The notes below the pieces were generated by a model. The model made no database searches and was not told the origin of the DNA. It saw only the letters and a program-made list of their open reading frames with translations. Both the position numbers and the translations under genes were made by a program. Source: Lactovum sp047974165 (lineage in GTDB: Bacteria > Bacillota > Bacilli > Lactobacillales > Streptococcaceae). From it: a stretch of DNA of 22,726 nt. The first letter of the stretch is position 1, and each line of letters opens with the position of its first letter. Positions 7,334 to 15,963 of the stretch are shown here, in pieces. Location of the stretch: assembly GCA_047974165.1 (NCBI GenBank), contig JBKECB010000086.1, positions 1 through 22,726 of the forward strand, written 5' to 3'.

Positions 7334-8602
7334 ATGGATAGAATCAAAAGTGGAAGTGGATTGAATGATTCGAGAATAGATTATGCTCTAATTTTACCTG
7401 TTCTTTTACTGATTATTATAGGCTTTGTTGCTCTTTGGTTTTCTTTAACAACGGATTACCCTGATAGAGCTCAGACAATGCTTTTACAGCAAGGAACTTG
7501 GTTGATATTAGGGATTGTTGCAGCATTTTTTGTTATGCATTTTGATAGTATGGCTCTTTGGAATATAGCTCCATTCTTATATGTGATAGGGCTTATTTTG
7601 ATGATTGTGCCTATCTTTTTTTACAGTCCAGAGGTTGTAAGACTGACAGGAGCTAAAAGTTGGATTACGATTAATGGCTCAACACTTTTTCAGCCTTCAG
7701 AGCTTATGAAAGTTGCTTATATATTATTTACGGCACGTTTAATTGTCAATTTTCGAAAGAAGAATCCACAACGAAACTTAAAAACTGATCTTTTTCTAAT
7801 TTTAGAGATGACGGTTTCTTTTTTACCGATTATTTATATTTTAGTTGGCTATAAGATGCAAAATGACTTTGGAACTCTGCTTGTCTTTTTTGCGATTTTT
7901 GCTGGATTACTGTTGATTTCAGGGGTTAGCTGGAAAATTTTACTTCCTATAATTATTTTCTTTATCTTGTCTGTCAGTCTTCTTCTTTATATTGTAATGA
8001 CAGAAAATGGACAGGAAATTTTATCTAATCTTGGCTTCCAATCTTATCAATCTGCTCGTTTTCAAGCCTGGTTACATCCTTTTGATGATGTACAGCGTAA
8101 CTCTTATCAGCAGTCACAGTCTTTAATTGCAACAGCCATGGGAAGTGTATTTGGTGTTGGGATGGAATTTTCTGAAATTTCAGTTCCAGTTCGTGAATCA
8201 GATATGATTTTTACTGTTATCAGTGGGATGACTGGCTTTGTTGGAAGTTCAGTTGTTATTTTTCTCTATCTTTACTTAATTTATCGGATGATGCGTGCCA
8301 CACTGAAAGCAAATAATTTATTTTATACTTTTATTGCGGGTGGTTTTACGATGATGCTTCTTTTTCATGTTTTTGAAAATATCGGAGCAACGATTGGACT
8401 TTTACCATTGACAGGGATTCCCCTACCATTTATCTCACAAGGAGGCTCAAACTTAATTTCAAATATTGTAGGAATTGGCTTGATTTTATCTATCCAATAC
8501 AATCAGTCAAATCCTACACGACAAGATAAGACACGAACAAAATATCAGCGCCGACTCGCAAAAAAATCAGGACGAGTTTATGCTGAAAGAAAATATAAGT
8601 AA
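7334..8602 (+). CDS. rodA: RodA, SEDS-family peptidoglycan glycosyltransferase
   Basis: A 422-residue polytopic protein with the SEDS signature set: GAKSWITINGSTLFQPSELM (106-125), QNDFGTLLVF (176-185, usually QPDLGT, here P replaced by N), VPVRESDMIFTVI with the expected catalytic aspartate D290, and PLTGIPLPFISQGGSNLISN near the end. About ten membrane helices are present and the C-terminus is basic (RTKYQRRLAKKSGRVY). SEDS proteins polymerise lipid II with a class B PBP. The N-terminal and loop sequences resemble streptococcal RodA more than FtsW. It follows the VTT protein by five bases and ends in a terminator. FtsW is the alternative but less likely. Confidence 0.88.
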   Translation: MDRIKSGSGLNDSRIDYALILPVLLLIIIGFVALWFSLTTDYPDRAQTMLLQQGTWLILGIVAAFFVMHFDSMALWNIAPFLYVIGLILMIVPIFFYSPEVVRLTGAKSWITINGSTLFQPSELMKVAYILFTARLIVNFRKKNPQRNLKTDLFLILEMTVSFLPIIYILVGYKMQNDFGTLLVFFAIFAGLLLISGVSWKILLPIIIFFILSVSLLLYIVMTENGQEILSNLGFQSYQSARFQAWLHPFDDVQRNSYQQSQSLIATAMGSVFGVGMEFSEISVPVRESDMIFTVISGMTGFVGSSVVIFLYLYLIYRMMRATLKANNLFYTFIAGGFTMMLLFHVFENIGATIGLLPLTGIPLPFISQGGSNLISNIVGIGLILSIQYNQSNPTRQDKTRTKYQRRLAKKSGRVYAERKYK

Positions 8603-8605
8603 AAG

Positions 8606-8629
8606 CTAGAAAGAAATTTCTAGTTTTTT
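8606..8629 (+). terminator. Rho-independent terminator after rodA
   Basis: CTAGAAA-GAAA-TTTCTAG, a seven-base stem with a four-base loop, followed by six T. It separates the housekeeping block from the accessory carbohydrate locus. Confidence 0.85.
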
Positions 8630-8646
8630 CTTCTGGAAAAATATAG

Positions 8647-8652
8647 TATAAT
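8647..8652 (+). promoter_or_regulatory. Probable -10 of the AraC/GH39 regulator gene
   Basis: A perfect TATAAT lies 23 bases before ATG 8676, with AAGGAG (8666-8671) as ribosome site. The place of the -35 is filled by the T-run of the rodA terminator, so the -35 is poor. Confidence 0.6.
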
Positions 8653-8675
8653 CAACTGAAAGAAAAAGGAGAAAT

Positions 8676-11120
8676 ATGGACTTTTTACAACCTTGGGAAA
8701 ATATTGAAATCAAACAGTTAAAAAATATAGATAAGATACAATATTTTGATTCTAAAATACGTATTATTTTTACTCTAATGGGACAAACTCGTGTAGCTTT
8801 GAGAGATAAAGAAATTCTTTTAGAAAATAATGATTTCCTTATTTTAACAAAATCAGATATCTATGAAATCAAAGAAATTAAAGGAAAAGTTTTTAAGTTT
8901 TCTCTAGATTATTTTGTGACAAATTCAATGGATAAAAAAGATTATATTTTTATTGGAAATTCAACTGAAAATGCGAACACCACTAATCTTGACCTTGCCT
9001 ATTCTTTAAGACAATTACTTTTGATGAAAGTTGAGACTGATAATGTTGCCTTTACAAAAATTTATCAGGAGTATTTTTCCTTACTGCTCTTATTAGAAAA
9101 ATATTACTGTAAAGAGGTGACTGTTGCTCAAAAGATGGAAAATCGACATAAAATGGATGAAATTAGGTTTTATATTGATAATTATTTTGACAAGGAAATT
9201 ACACTGACAGCCTTATCTCAAAAACTTTTCATGTCAGAACAATACTTGTCTCGACTTTTTAAAGAGCATCATGGTCTTGGTATTTTGGAATACATTATAA
9301 AAAAGCGACTTGAAAAAGTTAGGCGTCTTCTTTTGGAAACAGAAAAGCCTATCATTGACATTGCATTTTCTTCAGGTTTTTCAAATATTAATTCATTTAA
9401 CCGTATTTTTAAAAAATATCAAGGACTGACACCTACGCAATATCGTAAAGAGGTTAAGCAAGACTCAATCCTTCAAGAAAAAGTTGAGATTCAAGAATTA
9501 GAGTTAGAGGATGTTGAAGATATTAAGGAATATATTGAGAAAGAACAACTTATCAAAAAGTATGATGAAAAAATAATTTCAAGTCAAAAGTCTTCGGTAG
9601 ATTTAAAAGAAAAATCAAATTATCTTTCTTATGATAAGTTAATGATTAATCTTGGCTATGCTGAAGATCTGCTTCACAGAAGTTTTATTAAAAGAATACG
9701 TCAAACGAAAGATTATACAAATTTTAAATATGGTAGAGTTTGGGGGATTATTAGTAATGCTATTTTACCTGAGGTTAATGGTCAATATGATTACACAAAA
9801 TTTGATGAAATTATTCAGGCTATTTTAGATTTAGATATGCTTCCGTTTTTAGAGTTAGGTATCAAAGGGAAGACGGTTCATACTACAAATATGGAATTGA
9901 TCAAACAAGAAGTACTTCAATTTCCAAATAAGAAAATGGAAGGCTTACTAGAACGCTATCAAAAACTATTGGAGCATTGTATTGAAAAGTATGGTTATGA
10001 AGAGGTGAGTCATTGGATATTAGATCTTTACAAGCCAGACGAGATTGTTTTGACACATCTTAAGCACAGAGAGCTTGCCTTATTTAGTTTTCATGGAAAA
10101 GAGATAGATTTAGCAACAGATGAAGGTTATTTAGCCTATTTTAGTCTAGTAAAGGAAACAGTAACTCAAATTCATCCTAAAATTAAATTAGGAGGGTCAG
10201 GCTTAAGTATTGATCTTAAGGAATTAAAAATAGAAAGATTTATTAAAAAATGGGCAGAAGAAAAAGTAAAACCTGACTTTTTAAGCCTTTGTGTCTTTCC
10301 ACTTGATAAAGTTAAAGAAAATTTTTCTAATCATCGACCGAATATTTATATTTCACCAGACTCAGAGTATCTGATATCTTCAATACAGAAGTTATATGCT
10401 TTACTTCATGAGGTTGGGCTTTGCAAAGATCTTTATATTACAGAGTTCAATGTCACAATTAGTAGCCGAGATATTGTCAATGATACTGCTTTTAAAGGTC
10501 CTTATATTTTAAAAAATATCCTTCCTATTTTAGAAAAGGTTGATTTGATAGGCTACTGGCAACTTTCTGATTTTTCATCTATTGCTGTTGATGTTAATAA
10601 CTCAGAGATTTTTGGTGGCTCAGGCTTGATTACTAAAAATGGAATTCCAAAGCCAGCCTTCTATTCCTTTGATTTTTTAAATGCTTTAGGTCTGGAGTTT
10701 TTATATGTTGATGAAGGTATTGTAGTTACAAGAAATAGTAGTCAAATTATTATTTTACTTTATCAGTATAGTCACTTAAGTAGTCAATATTACTGGGTAA
10801 ATCAATCTTTTAATCGAACAAATGTGACAGAAATGTTTGAAAATACAGGAGTAAGTAAATTTAATTTAGTTCTGACAGATTTAGAAACGGACAGAAAGTA
10901 TAGTATAAAAACAAGAAGGATGGGGGTAAATAGTGGTGCAATTATAGGTGAAGCCAATACCTTAAGCTTGAAATCAAATTATAAAAAAGAAGAGGTTGAG
11001 TATTTAAAGCATCGCTGTATTCCTACTTTAAAAAAAGAAGAGATTTACTCAATAGATAAGAAGTTAAGTCTTGCAGTAGATTTAAATCCTCATGACATGT
11101 TATTGATTGAAATTAATTGA
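8676..11120 (+). CDS. AraC-family regulator fused to a GH39-like (beta-xylosidase fold) domain
   Basis: This 814-residue protein has three parts. A cupin-like sensor lies at about 15-85. A double-HTH AraC domain (about 160-258) shows LTALSQKLFMSEQYLSRLFK and PIIDIAFSSGFSNINSFNRI, then FKKYQGLTPTQYR. A GH39-type barrel and beta-domain fill about 315-814, recognised from LYITEFNVTISSRDIVNDTA (nucleophile-position E590) and GYWQLSDF...FGGSGLITKNGIPKPA. At the usual acid/base site (WNEP) the sequence is WILDLYKPDE (447-456), so the glutamate seems replaced by K453. The domain is therefore probably a sugar-binding sensor, not an enzyme (inference). AraC-GH39 proteins of this size occur in other Firmicutes. 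It is transcribed alone, before two terminators, and is the likely activator of the downstream operon. Confidence 0.85.
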   Translation: MDFLQPWENIEIKQLKNIDKIQYFDSKIRIIFTLMGQTRVALRDKEILLENNDFLILTKSDIYEIKEIKGKVFKFSLDYFVTNSMDKKDYIFIGNSTENANTTNLDLAYSLRQLLLMKVETDNVAFTKIYQEYFSLLLLLEKYYCKEVTVAQKMENRHKMDEIRFYIDNYFDKEITLTALSQKLFMSEQYLSRLFKEHHGLGILEYIIKKRLEKVRRLLLETEKPIIDIAFSSGFSNINSFNRIFKKYQGLTPTQYRKEVKQDSILQEKVEIQELELEDVEDIKEYIEKEQLIKKYDEKIISSQKSSVDLKEKSNYLSYDKLMINLGYAEDLLHRSFIKRIRQTKDYTNFKYGRVWGIISNAILPEVNGQYDYTKFDEIIQAILDLDMLPFLELGIKGKTVHTTNMELIKQEVLQFPNKKMEGLLERYQKLLEHCIEKYGYEEVSHWILDLYKPDEIVLTHLKHRELALFSFHGKEIDLATDEGYLAYFSLVKETVTQIHPKIKLGGSGLSIDLKELKIERFIKKWAEEKVKPDFLSLCVFPLDKVKENFSNHRPNIYISPDSEYLISSIQKLYALLHEVGLCKDLYITEFNVTISSRDIVNDTAFKGPYILKNILPILEKVDLIGYWQLSDFSSIAVDVNNSEIFGGSGLITKNGIPKPAFYSFDFLNALGLEFLYVDEGIVVTRNSSQIIILLYQYSHLSSQYYWVNQSFNRTNVTEMFENTGVSKFNLVLTDLETDRKYSIKTRRMGVNSGAIIGEANTLSLKSNYKKEEVEYLKHRCIPTLKKEEIYSIDKKLSLAVDLNPHDMLLIEIN

Positions 11121-11122
11121 TT

Positions 11123-11153
11123 ATCTTAAAAAAAGATGTGTTTTTTTTAAGAT
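11123..11153 (+). terminator. Terminator of the AraC/GH39 gene
   Basis: ATCTTAAAAAAA and TTTTTTTAAGAT pair over twelve bases around a seven-base loop. The stem is almost all A-U, with the U-tract inside it, so it is weaker than the second hairpin 30 bases on. Confidence 0.65.
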
Positions 11154-11180
11154 TTATAAATAAATAGAAACTAGTTAAAT

Positions 11181-11208
11181 AAAACGTATCAGAATTGATA
11201 CGTTTTTT
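11181..11208 (+). terminator. Second rho-independent terminator before the PTS operon
   Basis: AAAACGTATC-AGAATT-GATACGTTTT, a perfect ten-base stem with six-base loop, continuing into T-residues. Together with the hairpin just upstream it isolates the regulator transcript from the operon. Confidence 0.85.
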
Positions 11209-11213
11209 GTGTA

Positions 11214-11227
11214 GAAAAACGCTTACA
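11214..11227 (+). promoter_or_regulatory. cre-like CcpA site in the operon promoter region
   Basis: GAAAAACGCTTACA matches 12 of 14 positions of the consensus TGWAANCGNTNWCA (the first two bases differ) and the core is intact. It lies 63 bases before the first gene and overlaps a possible -35 (TTACAA, 11223-11228) whose -10 would be AAGAAT (11246-11251), so bound CcpA would block transcription. Promoter elements are tentative. Confidence 0.6.
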
Positions 11228-11289
11228 AGAGTGGTTAAATAAAATAAGAATAAGTTTAGTAATTAACTAAATGAAAAAAGGAGGAAGAA

Positions 11290-11955
11290 ATGAGATTGTA
11301 TCTTGTACGGCATGGTGAAACATACTTAAATAAATATAATCGTATGCAAGGTTGGGCAGATACACCTTTAACAAAAAAAGGTAAGGAACTGGCTAGGAGC
11401 TGTGGAGAGCTTTTAAAAGCTTATGAGATTCATCATATGATTACAAGTGATTTAGGGCGAACGATTGAAACAGCTAAAGAAATTGGGGAAGTACTGGGCT
11501 TAAAAAATCCTGCAATCAGTATGCCAGAATTTAGAGAGTCGTTTTTTGGTTATTATGAAGGAGCTGATGCAAAAGAAGCTTGGGATGAAGCAGCTAAAAA
11601 ATCAGGCTTTCAATCTGTCAATGATCTCTATCAAAATGGGTCAATGGCTGAGGTGATGAATATTTTTCATCAGGCAGATGACACAGGAGATGCAGAAAGC
11701 TATCTTGACTTTCGATCAAGATTAAAGGAGGGCTTGACTAAAATTCAGGAAAATTATGACAGCCAAGAGCAGATTGTTCTTGTCACACATGGTAATACAA
11801 TTCGTAATATTGCTTATATGATTGATCCAACGATTAATTGTGCAGAGGTATTAGTGAATGCTGGAATTACGATTATAGAAATAGATGAGGGAAGTTGGAA
11901 AATTATCAATTATAATCAAGCACCTCAATTAGATAAAAGAAAGGATATGTTATGA
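11290..11955 (+). CDS. Histidine phosphatase (phosphoglycerate mutase-like) family protein
   Basis: A 221-residue single-domain protein. LVRHGE gives the catalytic H8 flanked by R7; TSDLGRTIETA carries R57; FRESFFGYYEG carries the acid near E83; VTHGNT carries the second histidine H167. These are the full catalytic set of branch 1 histidine phosphatases. As the first gene of a PTS operon, overlapping the EIIBC start by ATGA, its likely role is to remove phosphate from an imported sugar or glycoside phosphate, or from a later intermediate (inference). True glycolytic mutase activity is unlikely from the context. AAGGAGG (11278-11284) sets the start, six bases downstream. Confidence 0.85.
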   Translation: MRLYLVRHGETYLNKYNRMQGWADTPLTKKGKELARSCGELLKAYEIHHMITSDLGRTIETAKEIGEVLGLKNPAISMPEFRESFFGYYEGADAKEAWDEAAKKSGFQSVNDLYQNGSMAEVMNIFHQADDTGDAESYLDFRSRLKEGLTKIQENYDSQEQIVLVTHGNTIRNIAYMIDPTINCAEVLVNAGITIIEIDEGSWKIINYNQAPQLDKRKDML

Positions 11956-13343
11956 AATATCAAGAACAAATTAATGAGATACTAGAAGCAGTGGGCGGTA
12001 AAGAAAATGTTATCAGTGCGACACATTGCTTTACACGTTTAAGATTACAATTTAAAAATTATGACCTTGTGGATGATGATAAGGTAAAAGCTGTAAAGTC
12101 TGTAGTTGGAATTAATAAACAAGGAAAAGAATACCAAATTATCATTGGGACAGAAGTAGGTAATCTTTATTCAGAGTTTATTGCTCTAACAAATCTAGAA
12201 GCTAGTCAACAATTAGATGTCAAAGAAGATGAAGCGGGAGAAAAAGAAAGTTTATTTAACCGTATAATTGGTATTATTGTTGGAACTTTTGTTCCATTGA
12301 TTGGACTCATTGCTGCAGGTGGAACATTAAAAGGTCTCTTGTCTTTATTTGTTCAACTTAAGTGGATGTCAGCAGAGTCAAGTACTTATATGGTCTTGTA
12401 TGCTACAGCTAATGCAATTTTCTACTTTTTCCCTATTTTTATTGCCTTTACTGCTGGTAAAAAGTTTAAGGCAACACCTTATCTTTCAGCCTTAGTAGGT
12501 GCTGTCCTTGTCTATCCAGACTTACTAGCAGCTGTGTCATCAGAAAAAGCAGCGGATCTTTTCTTTATTCCTTTGACTTATATCGATTATTCTAATACTG
12601 TCTTGCCTGCTATTTTTGCGGCTTGGCTTGTGTCTGTTTTGGAAAAATTCTTCAAAAAATATTTACCTCATGTATTACAAATGGTCTTTGTTCCATTCTT
12701 TGTCATTGTTATTGCAATCCCACTTGTTTTACTTATCGTTGGTCCACTTGTAACTCTGCTTTCTAATTTCTTATCTGTTGGTTTAGAAGCAATCTTTAAG
12801 TTTAGTCCTGTCTTGACAGGTGTTCTCTTTGGTGGTTTGTGGTCTGTGATTATTCTCTTTGGTTTGGCTTGGGGTGTTGTTCCTATCTTGATCAATTACA
12901 CGATTCAATACGGCTATGATCCTATCTATGGTATGCTTGCACCTGCAGCTTTAGGTATGGCTGGTGCAGTACTTGCTGTTGCATTACGTAGTAAAAATTC
13001 AGAGGTGAAGTCACTAGGTATTTCAACAGGTATTACTGCTTTGCTAGGTGTGACAGAGCCGGCGATGTATGGTATTGCAATTCCTTCTAAGAAAACTTTT
13101 GTTTTTGCTTGTTTAGGTACTTCTATTGCTGGGGGTCTTTCAGGATTGATGGGAGTAAAGATTTTTGCTCCAGGTCTATCAGGAGTCTTCAATATCTTTG
13201 CTTACTTTGGAGGAGAAAATTTAGGTGCAAATGTATTTTGGGGAATTATGACACTTGTTGTTGCTTTTATTTCTTCCTTCGTTATGACTTATTTCCTATC
13301 AAGTCCAGATAAAGATTTTGAAAATAAACTTACAAATAATTAA
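11952..13343 (+). CDS. PTS EIIBC component, glucose/beta-glucoside (sucrose-type) family
   Basis: A 463-residue PTS permease. The EIIB domain (1-80) has the phospho-cysteine C26 in ISATHCFTRLRLQFKNY and the IIGTEVGNLY end. After an acidic linker the EIIC domain (about 103-450) shows about ten helices and the substrate-loop motif LLGVTEPAMYGIAIP (364-378). No EIIA domain is attached, unlike many BglF proteins; a stand-alone EIIA of the matching Glc family is encoded seven genes downstream (20537-21025). The protein takes up and phosphorylates a sugar or glycoside, normally at C6. The substrate cannot be read from sequence; the surrounding oxidoreductase/DUF6379 genes suggest a glucoside. Translation is coupled to the phosphatase gene by a four-base overlap. 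Confidence 0.92.
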   Translation: MKYQEQINEILEAVGGKENVISATHCFTRLRLQFKNYDLVDDDKVKAVKSVVGINKQGKEYQIIIGTEVGNLYSEFIALTNLEASQQLDVKEDEAGEKESLFNRIIGIIVGTFVPLIGLIAAGGTLKGLLSLFVQLKWMSAESSTYMVLYATANAIFYFFPIFIAFTAGKKFKATPYLSALVGAVLVYPDLLAAVSSEKAADLFFIPLTYIDYSNTVLPAIFAAWLVSVLEKFFKKYLPHVLQMVFVPFFVIVIAIPLVLLIVGPLVTLLSNFLSVGLEAIFKFSPVLTGVLFGGLWSVIILFGLAWGVVPILINYTIQYGYDPIYGMLAPAALGMAGAVLAVALRSKNSEVKSLGISTGITALLGVTEPAMYGIAIPSKKTFVFACLGTSIAGGLSGLMGVKIFAPGLSGVFNIFAYFGGENLGANVFWGIMTLVVAFISSFVMTYFLSSPDKDFENKLTNN

Positions 13344-13352
13344 AAAGAAAAT

Positions 13353-13399
13353 AAAAATATATTCTAACTAAAAGTAGTTAAAGTTGGAGTATATTTTTT
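13353..13399 (+). terminator. Long hairpin between the PTS gene and the glycosidase gene
   Basis: AAAAATATATTCTAACT (13353-13369) pairs with AGTTGGAGTATATTTTT (13382-13398) over 17 bases with two G-U pairs, and ends in six T. A shorter alternative hairpin (AACTA-AAAG-TAGTT) lies inside. It could be a leaky terminator, a processing site or an attenuator that lowers expression of the downstream genes relative to the PTS. Confidence 0.65.
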
Positions 13400-13413
13400 A
13401 CTAGGAGAAGAAA

Positions 13414-15963
13414 ATGTCGGAACATCAATCTCATATTTTTCCATTTTTATGGTTAAAGGGAGAAGAAATTTCACGTGTCAAAGAAGAAATTAATGGTATT
13501 AAAGAATCAAATATTGATGAATTTGTTATAGAATCACGTACTCATCCAGAATTTTTAAAAGAAGGTTGGTGGGAGGATTTTTATCAGATTTTAGAATATG
13601 CGAAAGCTCTTGATATGCGTGTCTGGCTGCTTGATGATGCTCACTTTCCAACAGGCTATGCTAATGGAGCGGTGAAACAGCGTCTGGATTTAAAGAAAGA
13701 ATATCTTTACTATAGTAGTGCAGATGTTTATAGCGAAGCTTATGAGCTGACTTTAAATATAAATTTAATGCGTAAACCAAAACGTAAGTGGTCAGATCGA
13801 AAAAAGCCAGAAAGTTATGAACGAGCAATAGAAAAAAATGAAATTCAAGCAATTGTAGCCTACCCACTCTTGTATGATAATATACTTTCTGAAAGTTATA
13901 TAGATTTGACTACTTTTAAAGATTTAGAATTTTTAAATTACACATTTCCTAAAGGGAATTGGCGTGTCTTTGTTCTTTACCAAACAACTGAAAATGCTGG
14001 AGATTCAGATTATATTAATATGCTTAGTAAAGATTCTGTAAATTTACTGGTTGATACAGTTTATGAGACACACTATCAAAAGTTTTCATCTTATTTTGGG
14101 AATGTTTTCAGAGGCTTCTTTTCAGATGAGCCAGGATTTGGGAATATTCTTGATTTTAGTAAGGATAATAAAATAGGTAAAGATATGGCTCTTCCTTGGT
14201 CAGCTGAAGTTGCAGAGTATCTAAAAGAAGATCTACCTTTTTTAGCCTTGCTTTGGAATGAAACAAAAGAAAAAAATAAACAAAAAAGTATACGTCTAAA
14301 ATACATGACACTTATCACGGATTTATACCGTAAAAACTTCAGCCAAAATATTGGAGACTGGTGTAAGAAAAGAAATGTGGACTATATTGGTCATGTTATT
14401 GAGGATAATAATATGCACTCAAGGCTTGGTAGAGGAGCAGGTCATTACTTTAAAGCTATGAAAGGACAGTCGATGGCTGGAATTGATATTATCAGTAGTC
14501 AAATCACGATTGCTGGAGATGAAAGCTTTAGGACAAATAGTTCACAAAATGATGGGACTTTTTATCAGTATTGCTTACCAAAACTTGCAGATTCTTGTGC
14601 TCAGCTAGACCCTGAAAAGTCAAGACAAGCCTTTTGTGAGCTTTATGGTGCTTATGGTTGGCAGTTGAGTATACGAAATATGAAGTGGATTTTAGATAGC
14701 TTGTTGGTAAGAGGGATTTATAATTTTGTCCCTCATGCATTTTCAATGTCTGAATTTCCAGATTTAGATTCTCCACCACATTTTTATGCAAATGGTTGTA
14801 ATCCACAATTTCCACTTTTTAAGACTTTAATGCAGGAGATGGGAGCGGCTTCCAATCTTTTATCAGGAGGAAAGTTGGATGTTAAGCTTGCAATTTTGTA
14901 TGATGCAGAGTTAGAGTGGTTGGCTGAGAGTATGAAAATGCAAGTCCCATCAAAAGTCTTATCTCAACATCAAATTGATTTCCTTTATTTGACGATTGAG
15001 GACTTGGATAAAGCTATAATCAAAGAAAATACTTTCCAAATTCATCAGCAGACTTTTGAGAAGTTAATCATCCCTCAAACAGATACTTTACCTAAAAGAG
15101 TGTATGATTTTATCCAAAAATTAGATGAGGAAGTTTTTATTTTTATAAATCAAGTTCCCTTATTTTATGTGGATGATGAGCAAACAAAATTAACAAATTT
15201 TAAAGAACATAACTCATACTCATTGGATGAGCTCGTCTTACAAACTGAATCTTATAAGAATATTAAGCAGCTTGATAAAGGAAATGCCAAACTTGCAGTT
15301 CGACGTCAGATAAAAAATGGGGAAGACTGGATGATGGTACATAACGAGTCGCTCAATGATAGCTATCAATTTTCTTTTTTAAAGCTAAAAAAATACTGTT
15401 ATGAATATGACTTGAAGGAAGATAAATATTATCATGTCAGTAGAAATCTACAAAAAATATCTCCTTATCAAGCTAAGTTTTATCTATTAACAGATGAAAA
15501 AAGAAAAGCTGTCAAGAAAGTATCTGCTAATTTTAAAGATCTTCACTTTGAAAATAATTGGTTGATGAGTTTATATAACAGTCAGGGAGCTTTGATTTAT
15601 CAGAAGGAAATAAATAAGTTTGAAAATTTAAGTCATAACTTTGTAGACTTTAGTGGGAAAATTAGTTATTCTAATAGTTTTTTATTGACAGATAAAGATC
15701 CTTGTCATCTTTTTATCTCACGTGTTTTTGATGGCTGTCAGATAAAAATAAATGGAAAACAAATCTCAAGTCTAATTGCTCCACCTTATTCAACTTCTTT
15801 CTCAGAAAATTTAAAACTAGGGGAAAATAAAATAGAGATTAATGTTTTTACTACTGCAGACAGACAATTGGCAAGAGAGAAGTTACTAATTAATCAGTTT
15901 GAAGTAATGGAGGCAATTGGTATTATTGGAGAAGTCATCTTGACACAGGAAAGTAAAGAATGA
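13414..15963 (+). CDS. GH106-like (alpha-L-rhamnosidase-related) glycoside hydrolase
   Basis: An 849-residue cytoplasmic protein with no signal peptide. The N-terminal TIM barrel has WWEDFYQILEYAKALDMRVW followed by LLDDAHFPTGYANG (72-85), the FFSDEPGFGN motif (236-244; D238, E239), GHVIEDNNMHSRLGRGAGHY (326-345) and YGAYGWQLSIRNMKWILDSL (411-430), the pattern of the large GH106-related group in gut bacteria. The last 150 residues (DGCQIKINGKQISSL, LGENKIEINVFTTADRQL) form a GH2-like sugar-binding jelly roll. GH106 founders remove alpha-L-rhamnose, but this branch is mostly uncharacterised. Inside the operon it may trim a glycosylated or phosphorylated import product. AGGAG (13403-13407) sets the start. 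Family relation is good; the specific activity is unknown. Confidence 0.72.
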   Translation: MSEHQSHIFPFLWLKGEEISRVKEEINGIKESNIDEFVIESRTHPEFLKEGWWEDFYQILEYAKALDMRVWLLDDAHFPTGYANGAVKQRLDLKKEYLYYSSADVYSEAYELTLNINLMRKPKRKWSDRKKPESYERAIEKNEIQAIVAYPLLYDNILSESYIDLTTFKDLEFLNYTFPKGNWRVFVLYQTTENAGDSDYINMLSKDSVNLLVDTVYETHYQKFSSYFGNVFRGFFSDEPGFGNILDFSKDNKIGKDMALPWSAEVAEYLKEDLPFLALLWNETKEKNKQKSIRLKYMTLITDLYRKNFSQNIGDWCKKRNVDYIGHVIEDNNMHSRLGRGAGHYFKAMKGQSMAGIDIISSQITIAGDESFRTNSSQNDGTFYQYCLPKLADSCAQLDPEKSRQAFCELYGAYGWQLSIRNMKWILDSLLVRGIYNFVPHAFSMSEFPDLDSPPHFYANGCNPQFPLFKTLMQEMGAASNLLSGGKLDVKLAILYDAELEWLAESMKMQVPSKVLSQHQIDFLYLTIEDLDKAIIKENTFQIHQQTFEKLIIPQTDTLPKRVYDFIQKLDEEVFIFINQVPLFYVDDEQTKLTNFKEHNSYSLDELVLQTESYKNIKQLDKGNAKLAVRRQIKNGEDWMMVHNESLNDSYQFSFLKLKKYCYEYDLKEDKYYHVSRNLQKISPYQAKFYLLTDEKRKAVKKVSANFKDLHFENNWLMSLYNSQGALIYQKEINKFENLSHNFVDFSGKISYSNSFLLTDKDPCHLFISRVFDGCQIKINGKQISSLIAPPYSTSFSENLKLGENKIEINVFTTADRQLAREKLLINQFEVMEAIGIIGEVILTQESKE

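Noticed and set aside
12668..13192. Two reverse-strand open frames opposite the EIIC domain
   Set aside because: They mirror the codon pattern of the permease gene, have no ribosome sites and encode proline- and threonine-rich sequence typical of antisense shadows.
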